DNA of 64,000 bases, from NCBI RefSeq assembly GCF_015330125.1, contig NZ_JADDXR010000002.1:3112685-3176684 (forward strand). Direction: 5' to 3'. This document shows positions 44,820 through 52,424 of this stretch, in pieces. The notes beneath the pieces were generated by a model. It saw only the letters and a list, made by a program, of their open reading frames with translations, had not been told where the DNA came from and did no database searches. Each line of letters starts with the position of its first letter. The first letter of the stretch is position 1. This DNA is from Zobellia nedashkovskayae. Its GTDB lineage: Bacteria; Bacteroidota; Bacteroidia; Flavobacteriales; Flavobacteriaceae. The position numbers were made by a program, and so were the translations under genes.

Positions 44820-46142
44820 ATGCTTAAAAGAGAGAACATTCTACTGGTAGATGATGATATTAATATCCTAGAGCTTTTGCAGCGCCATCTGCAGTCTATG
44901 GATTATCATACCTACAAAGCGGTTTCTGTAAAGGAGGCACTATATGTTTTGAAAGATACTTTTATTGATTTATTGATAACCGATATTCAAATGCCTGAGG
45001 TAGATGGATTGCAATTATTAAAATTCACCGATGAACATTATCCCGAAATTCCAAAACTGGTTATTACCGGTTACCCTTCTGTAGATGGTGCTTTGGAAGT
45101 AATTAAATCCGGAGCTACAGATTATTTAACCAAACCTTTTACAAAAGAAGAGTTAAGACAAGCAGTGCAGAAAGCTTTTGAGCACGGCAAGAGTCGCAAA
45201 GCTGTGAAATCAAAAACAGTTACAGCAAATAAGTCGGTACATAATGAAATGATAGGCGAATCAGAGGCCTTTCAAAAAATTACCGATGTAATCGAAAGGG
45301 TAAAAAATAACAAGGCTACCGTTTTGGTAAAAGGGGAAAGTGGAACAGGAAAAGAGCTGGTGGCACGGGCTATACATTATTCCGGGAAATTTTCTCGCGC
45401 ACCTTTTGTTGCGGTCAATTGTGGGGCAATCCCTGAAAATTTGCTAGAGGCAGAACTTTTTGGTTATGTAAAAGGGGCATTTACCGGGGCTAATGAAAAC
45501 CGAACAGGTTTCTTTCAGGCGGCTGAAGGTGGAACTCTCTTTTTAGATGAAATAGGAATAGCTCCATTAACTGTTCAGACCAAATTACTCCGAGCTTTAC
45601 AAGAGCGAGAAATCACAAAAGTAGGTGCCAGAAAAAGTGAAAAAGTAGATATCCGGATCATAGCCGCCACCAATGCAGATTTACTGACCGATATTAAAGA
45701 AAACCGCTTCAGGGAAGACTTGTATTACCGACTAACCGTAGTAGAAATACAGGTTCCTCCTTTACGTGATCGTAAAACTGATATTCCACTATTGGTCGAT
45801 AAATTCTTATTTAAATACGGAGTGGAATATAAAGACCGATTGCTGAAAATTTCTCCAGATGCTTTAGCTGTTTTAAAACGATATAATTGGCCTGGTAACA
45901 TTAGGGAGCTAGAAAATGTAGTACAACGTGCTGTGATCATGTCTGATGGAGCTATTACTCTTAAAGACCTTCCTGAAGCATTAAAATTCCAAATAAATTT
46001 TCCTGAAAATGACTTTAAGCCTCTCCGGGAAATGGAAAAAGAGTATGTGCAGCGCGTACTTCTTCACACGCAAGGTAACAAGACAAAAGCGGCCGAAATT
46101 CTTCAAATAGACCGTAAAACCCTACGGGAAAGACTAAAGTAA
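44820..46142 (+). CDS. Sigma-54-dependent response regulator (NtrC family)
   Basis: 440 aa. The receiver domain has its Asp in LLITDIQMPEVDGL and Lys in LTKPF. The AAA+ domain has Walker A GESGTGKE, the sigma-54 contact loop GAFTGA, Walker B TLFLDEIG and arginine-finger region REDLYYRL. The C-terminal Fis-type HTH is KTKAAEILQIDRKTLRERLK. Activates RpoN-dependent promoters when phosphorylated by the upstream kinase. A sigma-54-like promoter lies 130 bp beyond its stop, in front of an Rnk-like gene. Confidence 0.95.
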   Translation: MLKRENILLVDDDINILELLQRHLQSMDYHTYKAVSVKEALYVLKDTFIDLLITDIQMPEVDGLQLLKFTDEHYPEIPKLVITGYPSVDGALEVIKSGATDYLTKPFTKEELRQAVQKAFEHGKSRKAVKSKTVTANKSVHNEMIGESEAFQKITDVIERVKNNKATVLVKGESGTGKELVARAIHYSGKFSRAPFVAVNCGAIPENLLEAELFGYVKGAFTGANENRTGFFQAAEGGTLFLDEIGIAPLTVQTKLLRALQEREITKVGARKSEKVDIRIIAATNADLLTDIKENRFREDLYYRLTVVEIQVPPLRDRKTDIPLLVDKFLFKYGVEYKDRLLKISPDALAVLKRYNWPGNIRELENVVQRAVIMSDGAITLKDLPEALKFQINFPENDFKPLREMEKEYVQRVLLHTQGNKTKAAEILQIDRKTLRERLK

Positions 46143-46242
46143 TTACCTGGGGGAAATATACTCAATTGGGTAGATTTTCCTCACTTCATATTTTTTTCCA
46201 AAAAGAATATTTTTTATTTATCTACTGATATTCAGTGGGTTG

Positions 46243-46286
46243 TATTTGTTTGCAAATATTTTTCTTCTGCTAGGCATATGTTTTGC
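46243..46286 (+). promoter_or_regulatory. Candidate sigma-54 promoter with upstream palindrome
   Basis: AGGCATATGTTTTGC (46272-46286) fits the TGGCAC-N5-TTGC consensus with the invariant GG-N10-GC spacing. Just upstream is a 6-4-6 inverted repeat TATTTG-TTTG-CAAATA (46243-46258). The site is 50 bp before the Rnk-like ATG and directly follows the sigma-54 activator gene. Confidence 0.5.
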
Positions 46287-46335
46287 TTTTTGGTGAGTCA
46301 TCAGTTAGAGATGACATTATTGAAAAGTAAAGCGT

Positions 46336-46746
46336 ATGAAGTATGGAAGTCTAGTATTGGCGAGGAAAGATTATAGGGTTTTAAAGAAATACCTAAAGGA
46401 TAACCTGTACATAGAAGATTATTCGCATAAAGATGCGCTAGACACTTTAGAAGATAACTTAAAAACGGCATTAATCTTTGAAGGAGAAGATATGCCAGAA
46501 GACATCTGTGGATTTAATTCAATGGTTACGGTTTCTAGTATTTCAGAATTTCAGTATACTTTTCAATTGGTTTCACCTCTAAATAATGACCCCAAGAACG
46601 GAAAGATATCCGTTACAAGCACTATGGGTTCTTTGGTTATCGGTAGATCAGAAGATGATATTATAACCTATGGACCTCCAGCAGACAGTGTTTCTTTAAA
46701 AATAAGTAAAGTGGGTAATCTAAAGCTGGAAAAAGTAGAAGTGTAA
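46336..46746 (+). CDS. Rnk/GreA C-terminal-domain-like protein, copy 1
   Basis: 136 aa: an N-terminal helical part (MKYGSLVLARKDYRVLKKYL) and a GreA/GreB-type FKBP-like domain (FNSMVTVSSISEFQYTFQLV, then ISVTSTMGSLVIGRSEDDII). It is related to the Rnk nucleoside-diphosphate-kinase regulator group that binds RNA polymerase. It shares the MKYGxLV start and overall plan with the 48772 protein. It probably modulates transcription elongation under stress; the exact role is unknown. It follows a sigma-54-like promoter. Confidence 0.8.
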   Translation: MKYGSLVLARKDYRVLKKYLKDNLYIEDYSHKDALDTLEDNLKTALIFEGEDMPEDICGFNSMVTVSSISEFQYTFQLVSPLNNDPKNGKISVTSTMGSLVIGRSEDDIITYGPPADSVSLKISKVGNLKLEKVEV

Positions 46747-46777
46747 ATTCATTTTTAACTTAAACATAGAATAGCGT

Positions 46778-47143
46778 ATGATAAAGAAATTAGCATTTGC
46801 CTTATTGTTTTCAGCAAGTTTATTACAGGCACAAGAAGAAGTAAAAATTAACACGTCTAAAGTTCAGATTGGTGATGTACTTGAAATAGGTACATCTAAG
46901 CGCATGGATTATAAACATATAAATTTTCCGAGGGCCAATTTTATTATAAAACGAGGTGGTTTGGCAAATTACAAAGGACTAAAAGGAGATAGAGTTGTGG
47001 TTACCGCAATAGAAACGAACAAGGACGGTTCTACCAAAATAAAAATTAAACGAAAAGACGGTGGTCGCTTTTTTGGAAGTCATACCGTTGTTTCAGCAGA
47101 TATAAACAATGCACTTGCCGCAGGTGAATTGCTAATGAATTAG
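46778..47143 (+). CDS. Small exported hypothetical protein
   Basis: 121 aa with a clear signal peptide (MIKKLAFALLFSASLLQAQ). The mature part is basic and beta-rich (VQIGDVLEIGTSKRMDYKHI, RVVVTAIETNKDGSTKIKIK), ending NALAAGELLMN. No family was recognised. It lies 31 bp after the first Rnk-like gene and so is probably in the same transcript. Confidence 0.68.
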   Translation: MIKKLAFALLFSASLLQAQEEVKINTSKVQIGDVLEIGTSKRMDYKHINFPRANFIIKRGGLANYKGLKGDRVVVTAIETNKDGSTKIKIKRKDGGRFFGSHTVVSADINNALAAGELLMN

Positions 47144-47163
47144 TTTGATAGTGGTTATTAAGA

Positions 47164-47225
47164 TCTACCCGATTGTCCGCACCTGAGTTTTGTTGAATTC
47201 TCAGGAATATCGGGTAGGTTTTATA
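47164..47225 (+). terminator. Two-tier hairpin terminator
   Basis: The outer stem TCTACCCGAT/ATCGGGTAGG (10 bp, one wobble) encloses an inner stem CCTGAG/CTCAGG and is followed by TTTTATACTT. It ends the Rnk-like/exported-protein transcript. Confidence 0.8.
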
Positions 47226-47250
47226 CTTAAAATTTTAATCAAATTATAAA

Positions 47251-47457
47251 ATGAATGGGTATAACAGAAGTATTTGCAGTACGTGTAGGTACGTTAGTCA
47301 TTGTGTAATCACTACAAATAAAAATGCTATTAGCTCGTGTAGTGAATATATTCATCTTTTTGATGATGGGCCAATAGAAAACAATCGTTCGATACGGAGA
47401 AAACCGGAATTGAAACGAGTTATTAGAAATCGAAAGGCCGCAAAGGTCTTGTTTTAA
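47251..47457 (+). CDS. Small Cys-rich protein
   Basis: 68 aa with four clustered cysteines (CSTCRYVSHCVITTNKNAIS, then SC), spaced C-x2-C-x5-C-x10-C. A basic tail follows (RRKPELKRVIRNRKAAKVLF). The pattern suggests a zinc or Fe-S site. It resembles small flavobacterial proteins of unknown function from memory only. It lies 10 bp upstream of glutamate dehydrogenase and is probably co-transcribed. Confidence 0.6.
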   Translation: MNGYNRSICSTCRYVSHCVITTNKNAISSCSEYIHLFDDGPIENNRSIRRKPELKRVIRNRKAAKVLF

Positions 47458-47467
47458 GTATAATTTT

Positions 47468-48760
47468 ATGATAGTAAAAACTCCTGAGCAGAAAAAAGCT
47501 GTTAAGCAAGGTATGCTCTCAAACGTCATGCGACAATTTGATAATGCCGCAGACATCATTGGATTAAACTCTAATATCAGAAAGATATTAGAAGTAACCA
47601 ATAATGAACTGGTCGTTCATTTTCCTGTAAGAATGGATAATGGCGAGGTTGAAATATTTACGGGCTATAGGGTACAGCATAATAACGCTCTTGGACCGTA
47701 CAAAGGTGGCTTACGTTATCACCCAACGGTAGATATAGATGCAGCACGTGCCTTGGCAATGTGGATGACCTGGAAGACTTCTTTGGCCGGATTACCGTAC
47801 GGAGGTGCTAAAGGTGGTATACAATTGGATCCTACCAAATATTCGAACGCAGAACTTGAGCGTATTACCAGAAGGTTTACCTATGCATTGGGGGATAATA
47901 TTGGACCGGAATTAGATATTCCTGCTCCGGATGTAAATACCAATCCACAGACTATGGCATGGATTTTAGACACGTATATGTCTACAAAATCGCCTGCAGA
48001 GAGGTCAACAAATATGCACGTGGTTACCGGTAAGCCAATTGGTGCTGGAGGTTCTCAAGGTCGTGATAGAGCAACGGGTTATGGTGTTTTTCTGAACATT
48101 AAATTTTGGGCAGAGCACAAAAATATAAAGCTAAAAGACAAGCGTTTTATTGTCCAAGGTTTTGGTAACGTAGGATATTGGGCGGCCTATTTTCTTGAAA
48201 AAGAAGGTGCTTCAATGATTGCGGTTCAAGATGCTTACGGAAGTATTATTAACGAAGAAGGTATTTCTGTAGATCATTTGTTGGCGTATACTAAAGCGAA
48301 TAAAGGTAGTATTATGGGCTTTGCCGGAGCAGAGACTTTAGACAAGGCAAATTTCTTCAGTTTGGATTGCGATATCTGTATTCCAGCTGCATTAGGAAAT
48401 GTAATTACTGCTGCTAATGCCCCAAAAATAAAGGCGTATCTAATTGCAGAAGGTGCGAACGGACCTACTGATGTTGAGGCAGAAGAGATTTTACTGGATA
48501 AAGGGGTTACCATTTTACCGGATATTCTTTGTAATTCCGGTGGGGTAATAGGAAGTTATTTTGAATGGCTTCAAAACCGCAACGGCGAAATCTGGCAAAT
48601 GGACGAAGTATTAGAAAAACTGGAGAAAAAATTAAGGGAATCTTTTACTAAAGTAATGGAGACTTCAGCCCAAAGAGGGATTGATATGCGTACGGCAGCA
48701 TTTATCATAGCCATTGAAAGGCTTGAGGAAACTTATGTACAAAGGGGAATTTTTCCATAA
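47468..48760 (+). CDS. gdhA: Glu/Leu/Phe/Val-type dehydrogenase, probably glutamate dehydrogenase
   Basis: 430 aa. The substrate domain has GPYKGGLRYHP and the catalytic Lys in GLPYGGAKGGI. The Asp segment is DIPAPDVNTNPQTMAW, and the Rossmann motif is VQGFGNVGYWAAYF, followed by IAEGANGPTDVEAEEIL. It interconverts glutamate and 2-oxoglutarate plus ammonia with NAD(P). It is followed after 11 bp by an Rnk-like gene. The nearby NtrC-type system makes nitrogen control plausible (inference). Confidence 0.93.
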   Translation: MIVKTPEQKKAVKQGMLSNVMRQFDNAADIIGLNSNIRKILEVTNNELVVHFPVRMDNGEVEIFTGYRVQHNNALGPYKGGLRYHPTVDIDAARALAMWMTWKTSLAGLPYGGAKGGIQLDPTKYSNAELERITRRFTYALGDNIGPELDIPAPDVNTNPQTMAWILDTYMSTKSPAERSTNMHVVTGKPIGAGGSQGRDRATGYGVFLNIKFWAEHKNIKLKDKRFIVQGFGNVGYWAAYFLEKEGASMIAVQDAYGSIINEEGISVDHLLAYTKANKGSIMGFAGAETLDKANFFSLDCDICIPAALGNVITAANAPKIKAYLIAEGANGPTDVEAEEILLDKGVTILPDILCNSGGVIGSYFEWLQNRNGEIWQMDEVLEKLEKKLRESFTKVMETSAQRGIDMRTAAFIIAIERLEETYVQRGIFP

Positions 48761-48771
48761 ATAAAAGTGAA

Positions 48772-49188
48772 ATGAAATACGGTGGCTTGGTTATTGAAAA
48801 GAAAGAATATGTACTGTTGAAAAGGTTCATGAACCTTTCGGGCTATTACAAAGATGAAACTTTGCGTAAATCGGTAGAGAAATTAGTGGGAGAGCTAGAA
48901 TCGGCACAAATATACGATGAGGCAGAAATGCCCGAAGATGTTATCCGCTTTAACTCTACCATTACCATTGTCTCAGAAAATGGGTGGCAAAAGAAATTTA
49001 AGTTGGTCGTTCCCACAGAGAGTGATGTAAACAGTGGTAGAATATCAATATTAACTCCAATGGGTGCTGCTGTAATCGGTTATGCACAAGGCGATGCGTT
49101 AATATGGGATTTTCCTGCTGGCGAACAGCGTATGCTCATAGAACTTGTAGAACAAGAACATAAATACATTAATATAAATAGTATATAA
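48772..49188 (+). CDS. Rnk/GreA C-terminal-domain-like protein, copy 2
   Basis: 138 aa, a paralogue of the 46336 protein: MKYGGLVIEKKEYVLLKRFM, AEMPEDVIRFNSTITIVSEN, ISILTPMGAAVIGYAQGD. The C-terminal domain is GreA/Rnk-like. It starts 11 bp after the gdhA stop. The two copies bracket the small Cys protein and gdhA, suggesting a linked transcriptional or nutritional response. Confidence 0.82.
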   Translation: MKYGGLVIEKKEYVLLKRFMNLSGYYKDETLRKSVEKLVGELESAQIYDEAEMPEDVIRFNSTITIVSENGWQKKFKLVVPTESDVNSGRISILTPMGAAVIGYAQGDALIWDFPAGEQRMLIELVEQEHKYININSI

Positions 49189-49196
49189 TAATAAAG

Positions 49197-49283
49197 GTAG
49201 CTAATTGGCGCTCTCCTTTTGGAAGGTAAATTTATGGCAATTTTTTTACTTTTTTAAAAGTCCAAAAGGGGAGACAAGCTATC
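49197..49283. terminator. Imperfect long inverted repeat between convergent operons
   Basis: TAGCT...TCTCCTTTTGGA (from 49197) pairs with TCCAAAAGGGGAGA...AGCTA (to 49283), with bulges and a T-rich loop. It separates the gdhA-Rnk transcript from the oncoming PUL B operon and overlaps the end of the lactonase gene. Confidence 0.6.
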
Positions 49284-50430
49284 TAAATTTTAGAAAAACT
49301 GGTTGCGGTAACTTTATTTCGTTACCTGTAAATGACAAAAGACCAGAGGTTGCATCTCTTTTAAATACGGTAATATTCTCAGATTTTCTATTCGCTACTA
49401 GTAGAAAATTATTGTCTGGTGACAAGGTGAAATTCCTTGGCCAATCTCCTTGAACGGACTCCGTACCCAAAAAACTCATTTGCCCATCATCCGATACGGA
49501 AAAAACGGCAATGCTATTATGTCCGCGATTACTGGCGTATAAAAATTTACCGTCATTGCTTAAATGAATATCGGCGCAAAAACTAGCTCCATCATAGCTT
49601 TCGGGTAATGTGCTTTTCTTATCAATTTTAGTAAATATCCCCGTTTTGGTGTCCACATCTGCAGAGACTACAGAGCTATACAATTCATTAATAATAAAAA
49701 CCTTGTTTTTTGTAGGGTGAAAAATAAGATGACGCGGCCCATCGCCCGGGTCTAATTGTAAAGCGGTATGCTCTTTTCCTAATGTACCATCACTGGTAAT
49801 AGGGTAGGCTAATATTTTATCAATTCCTAAATCTACGGCGTAAAGAAAATCTCCCCCTTTGCTGAACTTCACACAATGCGCATGGGGGGATTTTTGATTG
49901 TCATGAGGCCCATTCCCTACATGTTTTCTAGCTTCTGGCTTACCAATTATCTTTCCGGTTTCATCTACTTTATACAATACGATACCGCCTGAACCGTAAT
50001 TGGCAGCGGCAAGGAGGTCTTCATTAGGACTTAATTCAATATAACAAGCTCCGTCACCTTCACTGGTTACATTAGCTGTTCTATTCAATTTACTTCCATC
50101 GGCATTCCACTCAAATGCAGAAATGCTACCGGGTACTGCTCCGTTGGAAGAATACACCCTTTTTCCATCTTTAGAGAGGTACAAGTAACCTGAATTGTTC
50201 TCTTTTACTAAATGTTCCGAGTTCAATAATTCGCCGGTTGTTGGATTAAAGTCAAGCTGATAAATACCTTGCTCATCTCCACTTGCGTGAGTACCTACCA
50301 ATAGTTTTAAATTCGGTTTTTTAACCTCTTGTTCAACCTCTTTCATAGTAGCTTTTTTAGGTTCGTTCTTGCATGATATTACTACTGTCGCTAGGATAAA
50401 AAATACTAGGGGATTGGAAAAATATTTCAT
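49279..50430 (-). CDS. Lactonase-family seven-bladed beta-propeller lipoprotein
   Basis: 383 aa. The signal peptide ends at the lipobox VISC-KNEPKK. The Lactonase (6-phosphogluconolactonase YbhE-type) propeller shows KSPHAHCVKFSKGGDF, DGPRHLIFHPTKN, SNRGHNSIAVFSV and GDWPRNFTLSPDNNFLLVAN. Family members hydrolyse aldonolactones or act on other cyclic substrates. Export as a lipoprotein at the end of a glycan operon suggests it handles an oxidised sugar rather than 6-phosphogluconolactone (inference). It lies 18 bp after the GH9-like gene. Confidence 0.87.
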   Translation of the reverse strand: MKYFSNPLVFFILATVVISCKNEPKKATMKEVEQEVKKPNLKLLVGTHASGDEQGIYQLDFNPTTGELLNSEHLVKENNSGYLYLSKDGKRVYSSNGAVPGSISAFEWNADGSKLNRTANVTSEGDGACYIELSPNEDLLAAANYGSGGIVLYKVDETGKIIGKPEARKHVGNGPHDNQKSPHAHCVKFSKGGDFLYAVDLGIDKILAYPITSDGTLGKEHTALQLDPGDGPRHLIFHPTKNKVFIINELYSSVVSADVDTKTGIFTKIDKKSTLPESYDGASFCADIHLSNDGKFLYASNRGHNSIAVFSVSDDGQMSFLGTESVQGDWPRNFTLSPDNNFLLVANRKSENITVFKRDATSGLLSFTGNEIKLPQPVFLKFR

Positions 50431-50448
50431 GTTAAAAATGAGGTTAAT

Positions 50449-52392
50449 TTAGTGTTGAACGTCTAATTTAAGTTTCTTTTCAAAGCCTAAGAAACCGTAA
50501 GATAACTCTAAAAAATTCACGTTCGTATTTTTAGGTATTTTGAATTCGGAAGCAAATATTCCAGTATTTAGACCCGTCTCCGCAAGCTGAATTTTTTCAA
50601 TCCTTTCACCTTGTTTTACAATCACCCAGCCTTTATCTATGGCATTTCTATCAATATTTAGGGCGGCGTTTAGTTGTACGGTAATGGTTTGGCCTGGTTT
50701 TATAGTTGAGATTTCCTCTTTAAAATCTCCATCAAAAACTTGAAGTTTGTGGCTACCTAATGTAGCAAAGGTTAGGGTGGCTTGCCAACCGCGGTTAGAA
50801 ACTCCCCAACCTTCAGTTGCGTAGGCATTTTTACCAAAAACCCGACCTTCATTCTTTCCTTCAATTGCATCAACTTTTTCAGCAATCGGGAATTGACTGT
50901 CTAATGGAGAACCATCTAATGTACCCCTAACGTTACCTAATTCTCCATAACCATGTGGGTGGGATTGTGGCCACCCTTTTTCAACACCGTTCCAGTACCC
51001 GCCAATTTTTACACGTGCATCGCTTTTATTGCTAAGGTGCGTGCCTACAGGATTAACTCCAAAAACAAAATCCGTCTGAGCCCAACCTAACGCCCTAAGC
51101 TCAGGGTCATTCAAAAGATGAGCTATGGCAAACATAGAACCGCCAAGAGCAGGAGCCCCTCCTAATTCTTTAGTCTTTGAATGTGCCCATTCCGTTTCAC
51201 TGTGCTTACGGTATTTCCAAAAATTATTGCTTTTTTGTTTTATATGAAGCGCCCAACCTTCTAGTTTTTCTTTTGTTCCCTCAGGTGCCTTTTCTGGAGC
51301 TAAAAGAAGAAAATATGCTAGGGCCTGAGGCGTAATATGTTCGGCATTTCTAATCCACCACATATGACGTGGATTATTAAAATCCCAGTTCTTTATTATA
51401 TCCGAAGCACCGGATTGTGCCCATTTTAAAAACTTCTCAGGAGAGCCATCTTTTTCATGCCTTTCGGACTCGTACATAAAAAGATTACGAAAAACCGATT
51501 GTCCGTAGGCGTTGCCCATTTCATTGAATTCTTGAAAGCCTTCATCTACCCATTTGGTACTGTATGTCCAGAACCGGACTACTTTATGGCGGTCATAGGC
51601 CTCCCAATTATCCAAACAGACCTTTCTATATTTTTGATAGGTTTCTTCGGCTAAATAGGGTTTTAGAAATGAGTGGTATGCAGCACAGACCACTGCCAGT
51701 TGGTCTAAACTATTCCAATAATCATAGTTCATTCTGGGTTCCCCCTGATAACCTAAAGTACCGTGACGGGTTTTTACGGGACCATTATAATCAACATATT
51801 TGTAAGCAAACTCAGCATGCCAGAGAATGAGGTCTATAACATCGGCTACTTTTTTATCGCCCAATTCAGTTTTCCAGTTATCAAATAGGGCTGGATTACT
51901 TGCGTACTGCAATATTTCAAAAATGGTTTCAAGTCCGTAAGCCCCTCCATCACGTGTTGGGCCACCACCATATACGGCAGCCATATCATAGGTGCTCAAA
52001 TCATCGAATCCCCGGGCGTCAACAAAGAAATCATAAGCTAGTTTTGAGGATGCCGTTTCAAGCAGATAATCCGCTACTAAAAAAGGAACCGAACTGCCAT
52101 GCCCATCAACTTTAATTACAAATTCGTCTTGAGTTTCTTTTGGCTCAAACTCAGAAAACCATCCTTCGTTATTCAACATTTTCCCTTCAAATACTACTTT
52201 GGAAGTGGTGGCATTCAAAATATGGAAAGGTGTATCATTTTCGGCACCATAGCACACAAAACGTTTGGATTCTCCTAAGTTATAACCCAATTGGTTGACA
52301 TAGGGTTCATACTTTTTTGAATCAATAGTTGTTTCCTGTGCTGTACAATAAGCAGTGGCGCATAATAATGCGGCTAGGAGTGTTTTTTTCAT
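50449..52392 (-). CDS. Divergent GH9-like enzyme with N-terminal CelD-type Ig domain
   Basis: 647 aa. A signal peptide (to about TAQE) precedes an Ig-like domain (PYVNQLGYNLGESKRFVCYG, CelD_N type) and an (alpha/alpha)6-barrel. Segments such as GGAYGLETIFEILQYASNP and FVFGVNPVGTHL align with GH9. The DAGD motif that holds the GH9 base is replaced by RDGGA, and the usual PHHR segment by HPHGYGE. Either the specificity or the family is new. A C-terminal beta domain follows (TLGSHKLQVFDGDFKEEIST). It is probably periplasmic. It lies between a sulfatase and the lactonase in PUL B. Confidence 0.7.
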   Translation of the reverse strand: MKKTLLAALLCATAYCTAQETTIDSKKYEPYVNQLGYNLGESKRFVCYGAENDTPFHILNATTSKVVFEGKMLNNEGWFSEFEPKETQDEFVIKVDGHGSSVPFLVADYLLETASSKLAYDFFVDARGFDDLSTYDMAAVYGGGPTRDGGAYGLETIFEILQYASNPALFDNWKTELGDKKVADVIDLILWHAEFAYKYVDYNGPVKTRHGTLGYQGEPRMNYDYWNSLDQLAVVCAAYHSFLKPYLAEETYQKYRKVCLDNWEAYDRHKVVRFWTYSTKWVDEGFQEFNEMGNAYGQSVFRNLFMYESERHEKDGSPEKFLKWAQSGASDIIKNWDFNNPRHMWWIRNAEHITPQALAYFLLLAPEKAPEGTKEKLEGWALHIKQKSNNFWKYRKHSETEWAHSKTKELGGAPALGGSMFAIAHLLNDPELRALGWAQTDFVFGVNPVGTHLSNKSDARVKIGGYWNGVEKGWPQSHPHGYGELGNVRGTLDGSPLDSQFPIAEKVDAIEGKNEGRVFGKNAYATEGWGVSNRGWQATLTFATLGSHKLQVFDGDFKEEISTIKPGQTITVQLNAALNIDRNAIDKGWVIVKQGERIEKIQLAETGLNTGIFASEFKIPKNTNVNFLELSYGFLGFEKKLKLDVQH

Positions 52393-52424
52393 CGGTCTTT
52401 AGTTATTCTGTTTTTGATGCTTTT

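Noticed and set aside
47239..47601. 120-codon minus-strand open frame
   Set aside because: It overlaps both the Cys-rich mini-protein and the start of gdhA on the opposite strand; no domain was seen.
49203..49220. TGGCGC-like start of a sigma-54 promoter
   Set aside because: The required GC at the -12 position is missing (TTTT instead).
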